From the NCBI GenBank assembly GCA_934371135.1, contig CAKRNO010000013.1, positions 1-43,168 of the forward strand: a stretch of 43,168 nucleotides of DNA. The letters run 5' to 3'. This document shows positions 17,977-25,696 of this stretch, one piece after another. The notes below the pieces were generated by a model. The model was not told the origin of the DNA. It was given only the letters and a program-made list of their open reading frames with translations, and did not search any database. The translations under genes and the position numbers were made by a program. The first letter of the stretch is position 1, and each line of letters starts with the position of its first letter. The DNA comes from an uncultured Eubacteriales bacterium. GTDB lineage: Bacteria > Bacillota > Clostridia > Oscillospirales > CAG-272.

Positions 17977-18049
17977 TCCAGCACCGAAAGGAGCGCCCCG
18001 CTCTTGTTTCATGCCGCTCTCCGGCGGCACGCGCAATGGGGGCGAGTCA

Positions 18050-18103
18050 GTTAGCGTATGCTAACTTCCGTTTCAGTATAGCACCGGGGGGCGCGGATTG
18101 CAA
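18050..18103 (-). promoter_or_regulatory. Promoter and main operator of ABC exporter operon
   Basis: On the minus strand TTGCAA (18103-18098) and TATACT (18080-18075) are 17 bp apart. The palindrome GTTAGC-GTAT-GCTAAC (18050-18065) starts 9 nt downstream of the -10 box, over the expected transcription start, a position suited to repression. The regulator could be the TetR-type protein encoded just upstream (18217-18867) or a metal regulator of the DtxR type, whose sites also carry TTAG/CTAA arms. Confidence 0.65.
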
Positions 18104-18179
18104 CCCCTTTTTCCGTTATTTTCATGATTTTTCATGATTTTGTCGCTTTTTCCCCCGCCGTGCGGAGCGCGGCGCAGAA

Positions 18180-18209
18180 ACAGCGGGCGGCAGGGATGCC
18201 GCCCGCTGT
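18180..18209 (-). terminator. Terminator of the TetR-type gene
   Basis: ACAGCGGGCGGC (18180-18191) pairs perfectly with GCCGCCCGCTGT (18198-18209). On the minus strand it is followed by TTTCTG, on the plus strand by TTTTG. It lies 8 nt after the TetR stop codon. Confidence 0.7.
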
Positions 18210-18216
18210 TTTGATA

Positions 18217-18867
18217 TTACCGGGAGGCGCCCGGTTTTCCGGGCGTCACACCGTTCTTTGACCTATTTTTGCCCTCTGCCTTCCGCGGCAGCTCCGCGAG
18301 CCCCGAAAGGAGCGCCCCGACCGTCGTGCGGAATGTATAGACGACGTAATGCACCAGCTCGTCCTCCCCCGTCTCCGTTGCGCCGACGACCAGATAATCG
18401 AGGAGCATCCCGGAGAGAGCTTTGGCGAGAAAGCCGCAGAGAAACGCGATGTACGGGTCATCCGGGTCCACACCCTGTCGCTCCGTCTCCGTCAGAACCA
18501 GCCGGCGGACAATGTCCGACAGATCCTCGTGGATAAATGCGTAGAACTCCTGCTTGCCGATGGCGTTGCAGAGGCAGTTGAGCATATAGCCGTTCTCCCG
18601 GATGTAGTCGAGCAGATAACGGACGACGTCCTCGTAGCTGTTCGTAGCGTCCAGTCCGCGCCGCAGCGGCTCCGTCTCGCAGTCCAGCATCCAATGCACG
18701 AGATCGTATATGTCGCGGAAATGATAGTAAAAGGTCTTGTGATTGACGCCGCAAGACGCGACCAGCTCCTTGACCGTGATCTGTGAAAGGCATTTCTTCT
18801 GGAGGGCGCCCTTGAGGGCGTCCGCAAACATCCGTTTCGTATTTTCACTGGTGACCCGTTGTGCCAT
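18217..18867 (-). CDS. TetR/AcrR-family transcriptional regulator
   Basis: 216 residues from the ATG at 18865-18867, with AAAGGAG upstream; the frame continues further upstream but without a ribosome site. The N-terminal TetR DNA-binding domain is clear, with the helix-turn-helix ITVKELVASCGVNHKTFYYH at about residues 29-48. The C-terminal part (about 60-190) matches the TetR group resembling DhaS or SleR-type regulators (YLLDYIRENGYMLNCLCNAI; FLCGFLAKALSGMLLDYLV). The last residues (NGVTPGKPGASR) are encoded by a dispersed CCCGG-N4-CCGGG hairpin, so the natural C-terminus may have been extended by a repeat. It sits upstream of the ABC exporter operon in the same orientation and is the nearest candidate to bind the palindromes there. 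Confidence 0.88.
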   Translation of the reverse strand: MAQRVTSENTKRMFADALKGALQKKCLSQITVKELVASCGVNHKTFYYHFRDIYDLVHWMLDCETEPLRRGLDATNSYEDVVRYLLDYIRENGYMLNCLCNAIGKQEFYAFIHEDLSDIVRRLVLTETERQGVDPDDPYIAFLCGFLAKALSGMLLDYLVVGATETGEDELVHYVVYTFRTTVGALLSGLAELPRKAEGKNRSKNGVTPGKPGASR

Positions 18868-19051
18868 GGGTTCTCCTTTGTCGGAGGGCAATTGCCCGTA
18901 TCCGCCCGCCCCGGGCGCTCCCCGGGGCACGGTAAATCCATCTTATCATAAACCCACGCTTTTTGTAAAGAGACGGAGCGACAGCATTCGTCAAAATCCG
19001 GACACTTTTTGCATTTTGTCCGTTTTTTACCGTCGGCACCGCATTTGTCCG

Positions 19052-19081
19052 TTGCACCGCGCGCCGCGCTCTGTCTATAAT
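19052..19081 (+). promoter_or_regulatory. Promoter of small lipoprotein gene
   Basis: TTGCAC (19052-19057) and a consensus TATAAT (19076-19081) with an 18-bp spacer, 70 bp before the ATG. Confidence 0.6.
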
Positions 19082-19151
19082 GAAATCGGGAGAGCGGCGG
19101 AGAACGGTCTTCCCGCCCCCGATTCATTCATTAAGAGAGGATTGAAAACCC

Positions 19152-19604
19152 ATGAAAAACCTGACCCGCGTCCTTGCGCTCGTATTGCTCGTCGCCGCCA
19201 TGGCGACCATGCTCGTCTCCTGCAACAAGTACCCCGCGCTGAAAAAAGCGTTTGAGAAAGAGGGCTACAAGGAAAACACTGCCCTCGAGAACGTCTCCAC
19301 CAAAATCAAGGAAGAACTGGAGAAAGATGACCTCACGGTTACTCTCCATCTGCTCACCAAAGAGAGCAACGGTCTGACCTCCGTCCTGATTGTCGAGTTC
19401 AAGGCAACCGAGGATATGAAGAAAGCATACGACGACAGCGCCACCATCCAGGGGCTCGTCAAGGATGTCTCCTCGAACGAGGATGCGCAGGCTTTTGCCG
19501 AAGCACTGGAGAACGCCGGCTACGCGAAGGGCAACTGCCTTGCGATTCCGCTCTCCGTCCTGTACATCAACGAGATCACCAACATCGTCAAATCCGTGAA
19601 GTAA
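19152..19604 (+). CDS. Small lipoprotein of unknown function
   Basis: 150 residues. The N-terminus is a lipoprotein signal (MKNLTRVLALVLLVAAMATM, then LVSC), with the cysteine at position 24 as the lipidation site. An RBS AGAGAGGA precedes the ATG. The mature part is hydrophilic and lysine/glutamate-rich, with alternating helix and strand predicted by eye (KKAFEKEGYKEN, DLTVTLHLLTK, VLIVEFKATEDMKKAYDD). The second half (DAQAFAEALENAGYAKGNCL) also contains one further cysteine. I do not recognise the family. It has its own promoter and its own terminator, so it is monocistronic. It is probably a surface-exposed or membrane-anchored small protein. Confidence 0.85.
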   Translation: MKNLTRVLALVLLVAAMATMLVSCNKYPALKKAFEKEGYKENTALENVSTKIKEELEKDDLTVTLHLLTKESNGLTSVLIVEFKATEDMKKAYDDSATIQGLVKDVSSNEDAQAFAEALENAGYAKGNCLAIPLSVLYINEITNIVKSVK

Positions 19605-19638
19605 TCGGCAAGCGCCGCTTCACCTTTTGATCTGCGGA

Positions 19639-19666
19639 GGGGCGCGCCATGCGGCGCGCCCCTTTT
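19639..19666 (+). terminator. Terminator of small lipoprotein gene
   Basis: Perfect 10-bp stem GGGGCGCGCC/GGCGCGCCCC with loop ATGC (19639-19662), followed by TTTTGCTTT. Confidence 0.85.
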
Positions 19667-19739
19667 GCTTTGCCCCCGGGCGGCGCCGTGGAGCCTCCTC
19701 CACCCCGGAAAAAAGACGAAAAAAAATCGCCTTCCCCTC

Positions 19740-19768
19740 TTGAAAACGCAAAAAACTTGCGTTATATT
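19740..19768 (+). promoter_or_regulatory. Promoter of DUF6110-like gene and metal ATPase
   Basis: TTGAAA (19740-19745) and TATATT (19763-19768), spacer 17 bp, 31 bp before the ATG at 19799. Confidence 0.6.
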
Positions 19769-19798
19769 AAGAAAAAAAGACTTGCGGGAGGTTATCTT

Positions 19799-20077
19799 AT
19801 GAGTCTCGGAAAATTCGGTTTGTTCGCCGCCGGCGTCCTGTTCGGCACCGCGGGCATCAAAGCGCTCTGCACCAAAACGGCGAAAACGGTCTACACGCAC
19901 ACGACTGCCGCTGCCCTGCGCGTCAAGGACGGGGTCATGACCACCGTCACCAAGGTGAAGGAAAACGCCGGCGACATCCTCGCTGACGCGAAAGACCTGA
20001 ACGCGCGCCGTGCCGCGAAGGCCGCCGACGACGTCATCGTCGTCGAAGACACCGCGGAGGAGAACGCGGAGGCATAA
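19799..20077 (+). CDS. Short membrane-associated protein, DUF6110-like
   Basis: 92 residues from the ATG at 19799, with GGGAGG 8 nt upstream; a longer frame from 19649 runs through a terminator and promoter and is rejected. Residues 1-24 (MSLGKFGLFAAGVLFGTAGI, then KALC) are one hydrophobic helix. A helical basic segment follows (KTAKTVYTHTTAAALRVKDG) and the tail is acidic (AADDVIVVEDTAEENAEA). This pattern, with FGTAGIKAL, matches from memory the DUF6110 proteins that sit next to metal P-type ATPases in Clostridia. The next gene is such an ATPase, 46 nt downstream. A role as ATPase partner is inference from the neighbourhood. Confidence 0.75.
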   Translation: MSLGKFGLFAAGVLFGTAGIKALCTKTAKTVYTHTTAAALRVKDGVMTTVTKVKENAGDILADAKDLNARRAAKAADDVIVVEDTAEENAEA

Positions 20078-20083
20078 CACCGG

Positions 20084-20107
20084 AGCCGCCCCGCGGGGCG
20101 GCTTTCT
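20084..20107 (+). terminator. Hairpin between DUF6110-like gene and P-type ATPase
   Basis: AGCCGCCCCG/CGGGGCGGCT is a perfect 20-bp palindrome (20084-20103) followed by TTCTTT. With no loop room it would open into an 8-bp stem; it may act as a partial terminator that lowers ATPase expression relative to the first gene. Confidence 0.5.
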
Positions 20108-20123
20108 TTGTGGAGAACATCGT

Positions 20124-22214
20124 ATGAAATGCACTGTTTTACATACATCCTCCGGGCGCCTGCGCGTCCACTGTGTCCCCGGCGGCATGACCCTCGGGGA
20201 GGCAGATCTGCTGGAGGCGTCGCTCTCGTCCCTGCCCGGCGTCCGCTCGGCGAAGGTCTATGACCGCACGGGAGATGCCGTCATCACCTTTACCTCCGGC
20301 AGGGAGGAGATACTGCGCGCGCTCGCTGGCTTTTCCTTCAGCGCCGCCGAGGCGGCGGGAGTTGCCCCGGCGCACTCCGCCCGCGCGCTCAACCGCGAGT
20401 ATGAAGAAAAGCTCGTCGGTCAGGTGGCGCGCCGTGCACTATCCAAGCTCTTTCTCCCCGCGCCCGTGCGCGCGGTAATCGCCACGGTGCGCTCCGTGCG
20501 TTACCTGCGCGCCGGCGCGGCAGCGCTGCTCCGCGGGCACCTGACGGTGCCGGTGCTGGACGCGACGGCGATCGGCATCTCGCTCCTGCGGCGTGATTTC
20601 GGCACCGCAGGATCGGTCATGTTCCTGCTCGGGATCGGTGAGACGCTCGAGGAGTGGACGCATAAGAAATCCGTCGCCGACCTCGCGAGCGCCATGTCGC
20701 TGCACGTGGACCGGGTATGGAAAAAGACCGATGCGGGCGAGGTCCTGTCCGATATCGGAGATGTCTCTGTCGGCGACCTCGTGGTCGTGCGGACGGGGCA
20801 CATGATCCCGCTCGACGGCAGAGTGGTCGAGGGGCAGGTCACGGTCAACCAGTCCTCCATGACGGGCGAGTCTGCCCCTGTCCCGAAGGGCGTGGGCGCG
20901 CCGGTGTACGCCGGGTGTGCCGTCGAGGAGGGCTCCTGCGTGATCCGCGTCGAGCACCCGGTCGGGAGCGGCAGATACGACCGCATCGTCCACATGATCG
21001 AGGAGTCCGAAAAACTGAAGTCCTCGGCAGAGGACAAGGCGTCCCGCCTCGCGGACCGGCTGGTGCCGCTGACCTTCCTCGGCACCGGGGCAACGTGGCT
21101 CCTGACGCGCAACGTGACGAAGACCCTCGCCTGCCTGATGGTCGATTTCTCCTGCGCGATGAAGCTGTCGATGCCGCTTGCCGTCCTCTCTGCCATGCGG
21201 GAGTGCAGCCATTACCGCGTGTCCGTCAAGGGCGGCAGGTTCCTGGAAGCCGTTGCCGCGGCGGATACCATCGTGTTTGACAAGACGGGGACGCTCACGC
21301 GTGCAACCCCGACGGTGACGGAGATTATCACGTTCGGGCGGCATGATGCCGACGAGATGCTCCGCCTCGCCGCCTGCCTCGAGGAGCACTATCCGCACTC
21401 GATCGCGAACGCGGTCGTCGAGGAGGCGCGCCGCCGCGGGCTCTCGCACGAGGAATACCATTCCCGCGTGGAGTACGTCGTGGCACACGGCATTTCCAGC
21501 ACCGTCAACGGCAAGAAAGTGCTGATCGGCAGCGCCCACTTCGTCTTTGAGGACGAGGGCGTGAAGCTCCCGCGCGGCAGTGAAAAGAAGTTCGCCGCCC
21601 TCCCGCCGGAGTATTCGCACCTGTATCTTTCGATCGGCGGGACGCTCGCCGCCGTTATCTGCATCGCCGACCCGCTCCGTGAGGAGGCGGCAGACGCCGT
21701 CCGGGCACTGCACGACTGCGGCATCCGCCACGTCGTCATGATGACCGGGGATAACAAGGACACCGCCGCCGCCGTCGCGCGGACCGTCGGCGTGGATGAA
21801 TTTTACGCCGAAGTGCTCCCCGAGGACAAGGCAAACTATATCAAAAAAGCCCGTGCCGCGGGGCACACCGTCATCATGGTCGGCGACGGCGTGAACGACT
21901 CGCCCGCCCTCTCGGAGGCGGACGTCGGCATCGCCATCAGCACCGGCGCGGCGATTGCGCGCGAGATTGCGGACGTCACCGTCGCCTCGGAGGATCTGCG
22001 CGCCCTCATCACCCTGCGCCGCCTCTCGACCCTGCTCATGACGCGCATCCGCCACAACTACCGCTTCATCATGTCCTTCAACCTCGGCTTGATCGCCCTC
22101 GGCGTCGCGGGCGTCATCCCGCCGACGACCTCCGCCCTCCTGCACAACCTCTCGACCCTCGGCATCAGCCTCCGGAGCATGACCAATCTGCTCCCTGCAG
22201 GAGAGCAGATGTAA
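20124..22214 (+). CDS. P1B-type heavy-metal-transporting ATPase
   Basis: 696 residues from the ATG at 20124; the open frame extends upstream without a ribosome site. The N-terminal ~70 residues resemble an HMA fold (GRLRVHCVPG, SLPGVRSAKVYDRTGDAVIT) but lack CxxC. Actuator motif TGES is at 247-250, the phosphorylated aspartate is D386 in DKTGTLT, and the nucleotide domain has EEHYPHS, MTGDN and MVGDGVNDSP. The membrane metal motif, usually CPC, SPC or TPC, is here DFSCAMKLSMP (S343-C344-A345). This is a recognised variant in clostridial ATPases, but the ion cannot be told from sequence. It should export a transition metal. It follows the DUF6110-like gene and is likely co-transcribed with it. 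Confidence 0.93.
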   Translation: MKCTVLHTSSGRLRVHCVPGGMTLGEADLLEASLSSLPGVRSAKVYDRTGDAVITFTSGREEILRALAGFSFSAAEAAGVAPAHSARALNREYEEKLVGQVARRALSKLFLPAPVRAVIATVRSVRYLRAGAAALLRGHLTVPVLDATAIGISLLRRDFGTAGSVMFLLGIGETLEEWTHKKSVADLASAMSLHVDRVWKKTDAGEVLSDIGDVSVGDLVVVRTGHMIPLDGRVVEGQVTVNQSSMTGESAPVPKGVGAPVYAGCAVEEGSCVIRVEHPVGSGRYDRIVHMIEESEKLKSSAEDKASRLADRLVPLTFLGTGATWLLTRNVTKTLACLMVDFSCAMKLSMPLAVLSAMRECSHYRVSVKGGRFLEAVAAADTIVFDKTGTLTRATPTVTEIITFGRHDADEMLRLAACLEEHYPHSIANAVVEEARRRGLSHEEYHSRVEYVVAHGISSTVNGKKVLIGSAHFVFEDEGVKLPRGSEKKFAALPPEYSHLYLSIGGTLAAVICIADPLREEAADAVRALHDCGIRHVVMMTGDNKDTAAAVARTVGVDEFYAEVLPEDKANYIKKARAAGHTVIMVGDGVNDSPALSEADVGIAISTGAAIAREIADVTVASEDLRALITLRRLSTLLMTRIRHNYRFIMSFNLGLIALGVAGVIPPTTSALLHNLSTLGISLRSMTNLLPAGEQM

Positions 22215-22238
22215 CCCCCTCCATTCCATCGGCGTTGT

Positions 22239-22270
22239 GCCCGGTTTTTCGGGCGTAATGCCGTTTTTTC
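22239..22270 (+). terminator. Hairpin/terminator after P-type ATPase (CCCGG-type repeat)
   Basis: GCCCGG-ttttt-CGGGC followed by GTAATGCCGTTTTTTC about 25 nt after the stop codon. The same hairpin core recurs at 18229, 24166, 25608 and near 31618, each time close to the 3' end of a gene. Confidence 0.55.
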
Positions 22271-22459
22271 TTTTTTGTGAGAATTCCGGCAACAGCCCCC
22301 GCCACCCCGCTTTTCCCAAAGACCTTTACCCCGATATTTGCCCCCACGCCTTGCGCCTAATAAAAAACTTCACTGCAATGCCCTCCCCGCGCGTTGCAAA
22401 ATCGCCTGTCCCCCGCCCGCACCAGTCGCTCCGGCTCCACCCGATTGCCCCTGTACGCT

Positions 22460-22945
22460 CTCACCCCGTAGGGGCGACCACCGCCTATCCCCCGCTCCGT
22501 TCTCCCCGTAGGGGCGACCATCGCCTATCCCTCACCGCCGCCCCCGTAGGGGCGACCATTGGTCGCCCGCGTTTATGTTAGATTTCTCTCGCCCGCCGAC
22601 CGTGCGGCACCCGTGCCTTGCCACTCCGTCACACCGCTCGCTCTGTAGGGGCGACCATTGGTCGCCCGCGTTTCCCAAAAACTTTTTATGTTTGCCGCCC
22701 GCTGTCCTTTCGCGGTCGGAACGGGCGACCAATGGTCGCCCCTACAGAAATATAAAAACCTTGCCGGTCACAAAACGATGATAGCGCCTTCCCCCGCGTC
22801 AACCGCGCACACGACGACATTCTCCCCTTTCCCGATGTCGTGTCAACGCCCGCAGCCTGTCCCCGCGCCGTTCTCCCCGTAGGGGCGACCATCGCCTATC
22901 CCTCACCGCCACCCCCGTAGGGGCGACCATCGGTCGCCCGCGTTT
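22460..22945. repeat. Cluster of GGGGCGACC palindromic repeats
   Basis: Seven copies of a short palindromic unit of the type GTAGGGGCGACCATTGGTCG followed by CCC lie near 22470, 22507, 22545, 22645, 22725 (reversed), 22877 and 22913. Some are truncated to GTAGGGGCGACCATCGCCTA. The copies at 22645 and 22725 face each other with about 55 bp between them. The whole gene-free stretch 22271-23014 otherwise shows no coding signal; open frames here translate the repeat. Confidence 0.85.
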
Positions 22946-23014
22946 GCGGAAGACTTCTCTCCGGCAACCGAAACGCGCAACGCATTTTTAACAAAAAGTT
23001 CACCGCTTTATCCC

Positions 23015-23045
23015 TTGACTTGGAGCTAACTTCAGGTTGTATAGT
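23015..23045 (+). promoter_or_regulatory. MerR-type promoter of aldo/keto reductase gene
   Basis: TTGACT (23015-23020) and TATAGT (23040-23045) are separated by 19 bp, longer than normal. The spacer carries an imperfect palindrome of the form ACTTGGAG-CTAA-CTTCAGGT. Over-long spacers filled by a dyad are the hallmark of promoters activated by MerR-family regulators through DNA distortion. Confidence 0.7.
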
Positions 23046-23117
23046 AGAGACGTCAGGGGGTGAGATACCCCCGCCCGCCGCACGGCGGCGGGAATCAAAC
23101 GAACGGAGGTTTTTGCT

Positions 23118-23978
23118 ATGATACTGAACGCATACGATACACTTTCGAACGGGGTCCGCATCCCGCGCCTCGGGCTCGGCACCTGGATGATCCCGGAGGC
23201 GGACGCCCCGGCAGTGGTGGAGACGGCGATCGAGCTCGGCTACCGTCACATCGACACGGCGCAGGCATACGCCAACGAGACGGGCGTCGCCGAGGGCATC
23301 CGTCGCTCGGGCATCGCGCGGGAGGACATCTTTCTCACGAGCAAGGTGGCGGCGGAGCTGAAAAGCTATGACGCGGCGGCGGCATCCATCCGCGAGACGC
23401 TCCGGAAAACGGGGCTCGACTATATCGATCTCATGCTCATCCACGCACCCCGGCCATGGGCGGAGTTCCGATCGGAGAAGCGCTATTTCGCCGAGAACCG
23501 CGAGGTCTGGCGCGCACTGGAGGATGCTTATGACGCAGGGCTGCTCCGCGCGATCGGCGTCTCCAACTTCCTCGCCGACGACCTCGACAACCTGTTCGGC
23601 ACCTGCCGCGTTCGCCCGATGGTCAACCAGATCCTCACCCACATCACAAACACGCCGGAGGCGCTCATCGACACCTGCCGCCGCGCGGGGATCGTTACCG
23701 AAGCGTATTCCCCCATCGCCCACGGAAAGGCGCTGGACAACCCCGTCATCGCGCGGTTCGCCGCGGCGTACGGCGTCACACCGGCGCAGCTCTGCATCCG
23801 CTATACGCTTGAGCTCGGCATGGTCTCGCTGCCGAAAGCGTCGAGCGCCGCCCACATAAAGGAGAACGCCGCCGTCGATTTCACGATCCTGCCGAGCGAC
23901 ATGGAGACGCTCCGCTCCCTCGATAAAATCAAGGATTACGGCGAGCTCTCCGCCTTCCCCGTTTTCGGCGGACAATAA
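23118..23978 (+). CDS. Aldo/keto reductase
   Basis: 286 residues, about the usual length of the family, with GGAGG upstream of the ATG. The catalytic tetrad is complete: D46 and Y51 (HIDTAQAYANE), K76 (LTSKV) and H109 (LMLIHAP). GVSNF, and the C-terminal PKASSAAHIKEN for NADPH binding, are also present. It reduces aldehydes or ketones with NAD(P)H in the cytoplasm; the substrate is not predictable. It is a single-gene unit behind a MerR-type promoter, which fits a role in detoxifying reactive carbonyls or in a stress response. The regulator is not adjacent. Confidence 0.95.
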   Translation: MILNAYDTLSNGVRIPRLGLGTWMIPEADAPAVVETAIELGYRHIDTAQAYANETGVAEGIRRSGIAREDIFLTSKVAAELKSYDAAAASIRETLRKTGLDYIDLMLIHAPRPWAEFRSEKRYFAENREVWRALEDAYDAGLLRAIGVSNFLADDLDNLFGTCRVRPMVNQILTHITNTPEALIDTCRRAGIVTEAYSPIAHGKALDNPVIARFAAAYGVTPAQLCIRYTLELGMVSLPKASSAAHIKENAAVDFTILPSDMETLRSLDKIKDYGELSAFPVFGGQ

Positions 23979-24253
23979 GCCCCGGGGCGACGGGAACCCA
24001 AAGAAAAACGGGAGACCTATACGAAAGCCAAAGCGTTTGAGGATGCCTATGCGGCATTTGCGAAGAAAAACGCTTTCGGCACATCCGCCACGCGGCATCG
24101 GGCAACCGGCTGCTCCGTCCTGCACAAAGCGGGGGATACGATACCGACCCGAACCATAAAGGTCAGCGCGCCGCCCGGAAAACCGGGCGGCGCGCCGTCG
24201 TATAAGCAAGACCGCCCGCCGTGGGATCCCCTCGGCGGGCGGATGCTGACGTT
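23979..24253. other. Intergenic region with two GC-rich hairpins
   Basis: No gene is seen. A 13-bp stem GCGCGCCGCCCGG-aaaa-CCGGGCGGCGCGC lies at 24166-24195, a member of the CCCGG-N4-CCGGG family. A second stem CCGCCCGCCG/CGGCGGGCGG (24212-24242) lies 11 nt after the trpS stop codon and probably ends trpS transcription, although its T-tract is poor (TCTTGCTT). Confidence 0.6.
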
Positions 24254-25339
24254 TTAGTTTTTGAGGAGATTGCCGTCGTCGAAATAGTCGATTTTCATGG
24301 CGCGGCGCACCTCGCGGAGCGTCCCGGCGGCAGTTGCCTCGGCGCGGGCGCTGCCCGCCTTCAGGATCTCATAGACCTCCTCGGGGCGGCTCTCCCAGTA
24401 GGCGCGCCGCTCACGGATGGGGGCGAGCTCTGCCTGCATGACGTCGCAGAGGAACCTCTTGACCTTGACGTCGCCGAGCCCGCCGCGACGATAATGCTCC
24501 TTCAGGGCTTCCAGGTTCTCATACTCCGGCAAAAATTCCGCAAAGTGCTCGTCCCGCGCGAACGCGTCGAGGTAGATGAACACCGGGTTCCCCTCGGTGT
24601 GCCCCGGATCCTCGCGGCGCAGGTGCGTCGGGTCGGTGAACATGGACATGACCTTGGTTTTGACCTCCTCCGGCGTATCCGAGAGGTAGATGCAGTTGCC
24701 GAGCGACTTGCTCATCTTCGCCTTGCCGTCGATGCCGGGCAGGCGCAGGCATGCCCGGTTCTTCGGCAGGATAATGCCCGGCTCGGTCAGCGTCTCGCCG
24801 TACACGCTGTTGAACTTGCGCACGATCTCGGTACACTGCTCGAGCATGGGGAGCTGGTCCTCCCCGACCGGCACCGCCGTCGCATGGAACGCGGTGATGT
24901 CCGCCGCCTGGCTGATGGGATAGCAGAAGAAACCGACCGGGATGCTCGCCTCAAAGTTACGCATCTGTATTTCCGCCTTGACGGTGGGGTTGCGCTGTAC
25001 GCGCGACACCGTGACGAGGTTCATATAATAAAAGGTCAGCTCTGTGAGCTCCGGCACCATCGACTGGATGAAGATGCAGGACTTCGCGGGGTCAATGCCG
25101 CACGATAGATAGTCGAGCGCGACCTGCATAATGTTGCCGCGCACCTTTTCGGGATGCTCCGCGTTATCGGTGAGCGCCTGTGCGTCCGCAATCATAATGT
25201 AAATCTCGTCGAACTCGCCGGAATTCTGAAGTCGCACCCGCTCCTTGAGCGAGCCGACGTAATGCCCCACATGGAGCCTGCCCGTCGGGCGGTCGCCGGT
25301 CAGGATGACGCGTTTTTTCGGTGCCTTGTTTTCTTGCAT
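24254..25339 (-). CDS. trpS: Tryptophan--tRNA ligase
   Basis: 361 residues. Class I synthetase signatures are clear: the HIGH-type motif RLHVGHYVGS (21-30) and the KMSKS loop AKMSKSLGN (207-215), plus PVGEDQ (157-162). The opening TGDRPTGRLHVGH and the overall length match the bacterial TrpRS subgroup common in Clostridia. It charges tRNA-Trp in the cytoplasm. The ATG at 25337-25339 has GAGG 8 nt upstream. The gene stands alone with its own promoter. The leader is only about 55 nt, so there is no room for a T-box riboswitch, which often controls trpS in other Firmicutes. Confidence 0.97.
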   Translation of the reverse strand: MQENKAPKKRVILTGDRPTGRLHVGHYVGSLKERVRLQNSGEFDEIYIMIADAQALTDNAEHPEKVRGNIMQVALDYLSCGIDPAKSCIFIQSMVPELTELTFYYMNLVTVSRVQRNPTVKAEIQMRNFEASIPVGFFCYPISQAADITAFHATAVPVGEDQLPMLEQCTEIVRKFNSVYGETLTEPGIILPKNRACLRLPGIDGKAKMSKSLGNCIYLSDTPEEVKTKVMSMFTDPTHLRREDPGHTEGNPVFIYLDAFARDEHFAEFLPEYENLEALKEHYRRGGLGDVKVKRFLCDVMQAELAPIRERRAYWESRPEEVYEILKAGSARAEATAAGTLREVRRAMKIDYFDDGNLLKN

Positions 25340-25399
25340 GATAATGCCTCACAGTTGATAGAATAAGAGCGCATGAAACGCCCCATCCGTGTTTTGCTT

Positions 25400-25428
25400 A
25401 TTGTACCACAAGCCCCGGTGTTTTGCAA
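25400..25428 (-). promoter_or_regulatory. Promoter of trpS
   Basis: On the minus strand TTGCAA (25428-25423) and TACAAT (25405-25400) with a 17-bp spacer. Confidence 0.6.
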
Positions 25429-25607
25429 GCCCGTGTGCGGACATCCATGCAAACAGTTCGGGGGGCGGGCGTTCCCCCCCGGTGACGCGGACGGCGCCCG
25501 CGCGTGGATAGAGCCCCCGCGCCTCTAACGCCGGCGACCTCCCCCGCATCTTTACCGCGTGCCTCCGGAGAAACGCGCCGGAGCGCCGAAGATGCATAAG
25601 AAATCGG

Positions 25608-25670
25608 CGGGGTGCCCGGAAAACCGGGCACCCCGTATCATTAAAACCGACGCCCGGCGGCGTCGGTTTT
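25608..25670 (-). terminator. Tandem hairpins downstream of MATE gene
   Basis: The first hairpin after the MATE stop (minus direction) is AAAACCGACGCC/GGCGTCGGTTTT with a 4-nt loop (25643-25670), a good terminator with its T run in the 3' arm on either strand. Just beyond is CGGGGTGCCCGG-aaaa-CCGGGCACCCCG (25608-25635), a member of the CCCGG-N4-CCGGG family. The rest of 25429-25607 shows no gene. Confidence 0.7.
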
Positions 25671-25696
25671 TGTTTTCGACCGTTTAAACCCGGGGG

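Noticed and set aside
20439..22319. 626-codon minus-strand frame opposite the P-type ATPase
   Set aside because: Antisense shadow; all ATPase motifs are on the plus strand.
22237..22892. Short open frames encoding peptides such as VAPTGR and GATIGRP
   Set aside because: They are translations of the GGGGCGACC palindromic repeat, a frequent annotation artefact.
23979..24165. Remnant of a gene after the aldo/keto reductase
   Set aside because: I tried the frames and found only short, unrelated peptides with stops; no family resemblance, so I do not call a pseudogene.
22896..24209. 437-codon minus-strand frame over the aldo/keto reductase
   Set aside because: Antisense shadow that also runs through repeats and the promoter; the plus-strand reductase has a full catalytic tetrad.
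25340..25607. T-box riboswitch upstream of trpS
   Set aside because: The promoter lies so close that the leader is only about 55 nt, with no T-box sequence or specifier stem.
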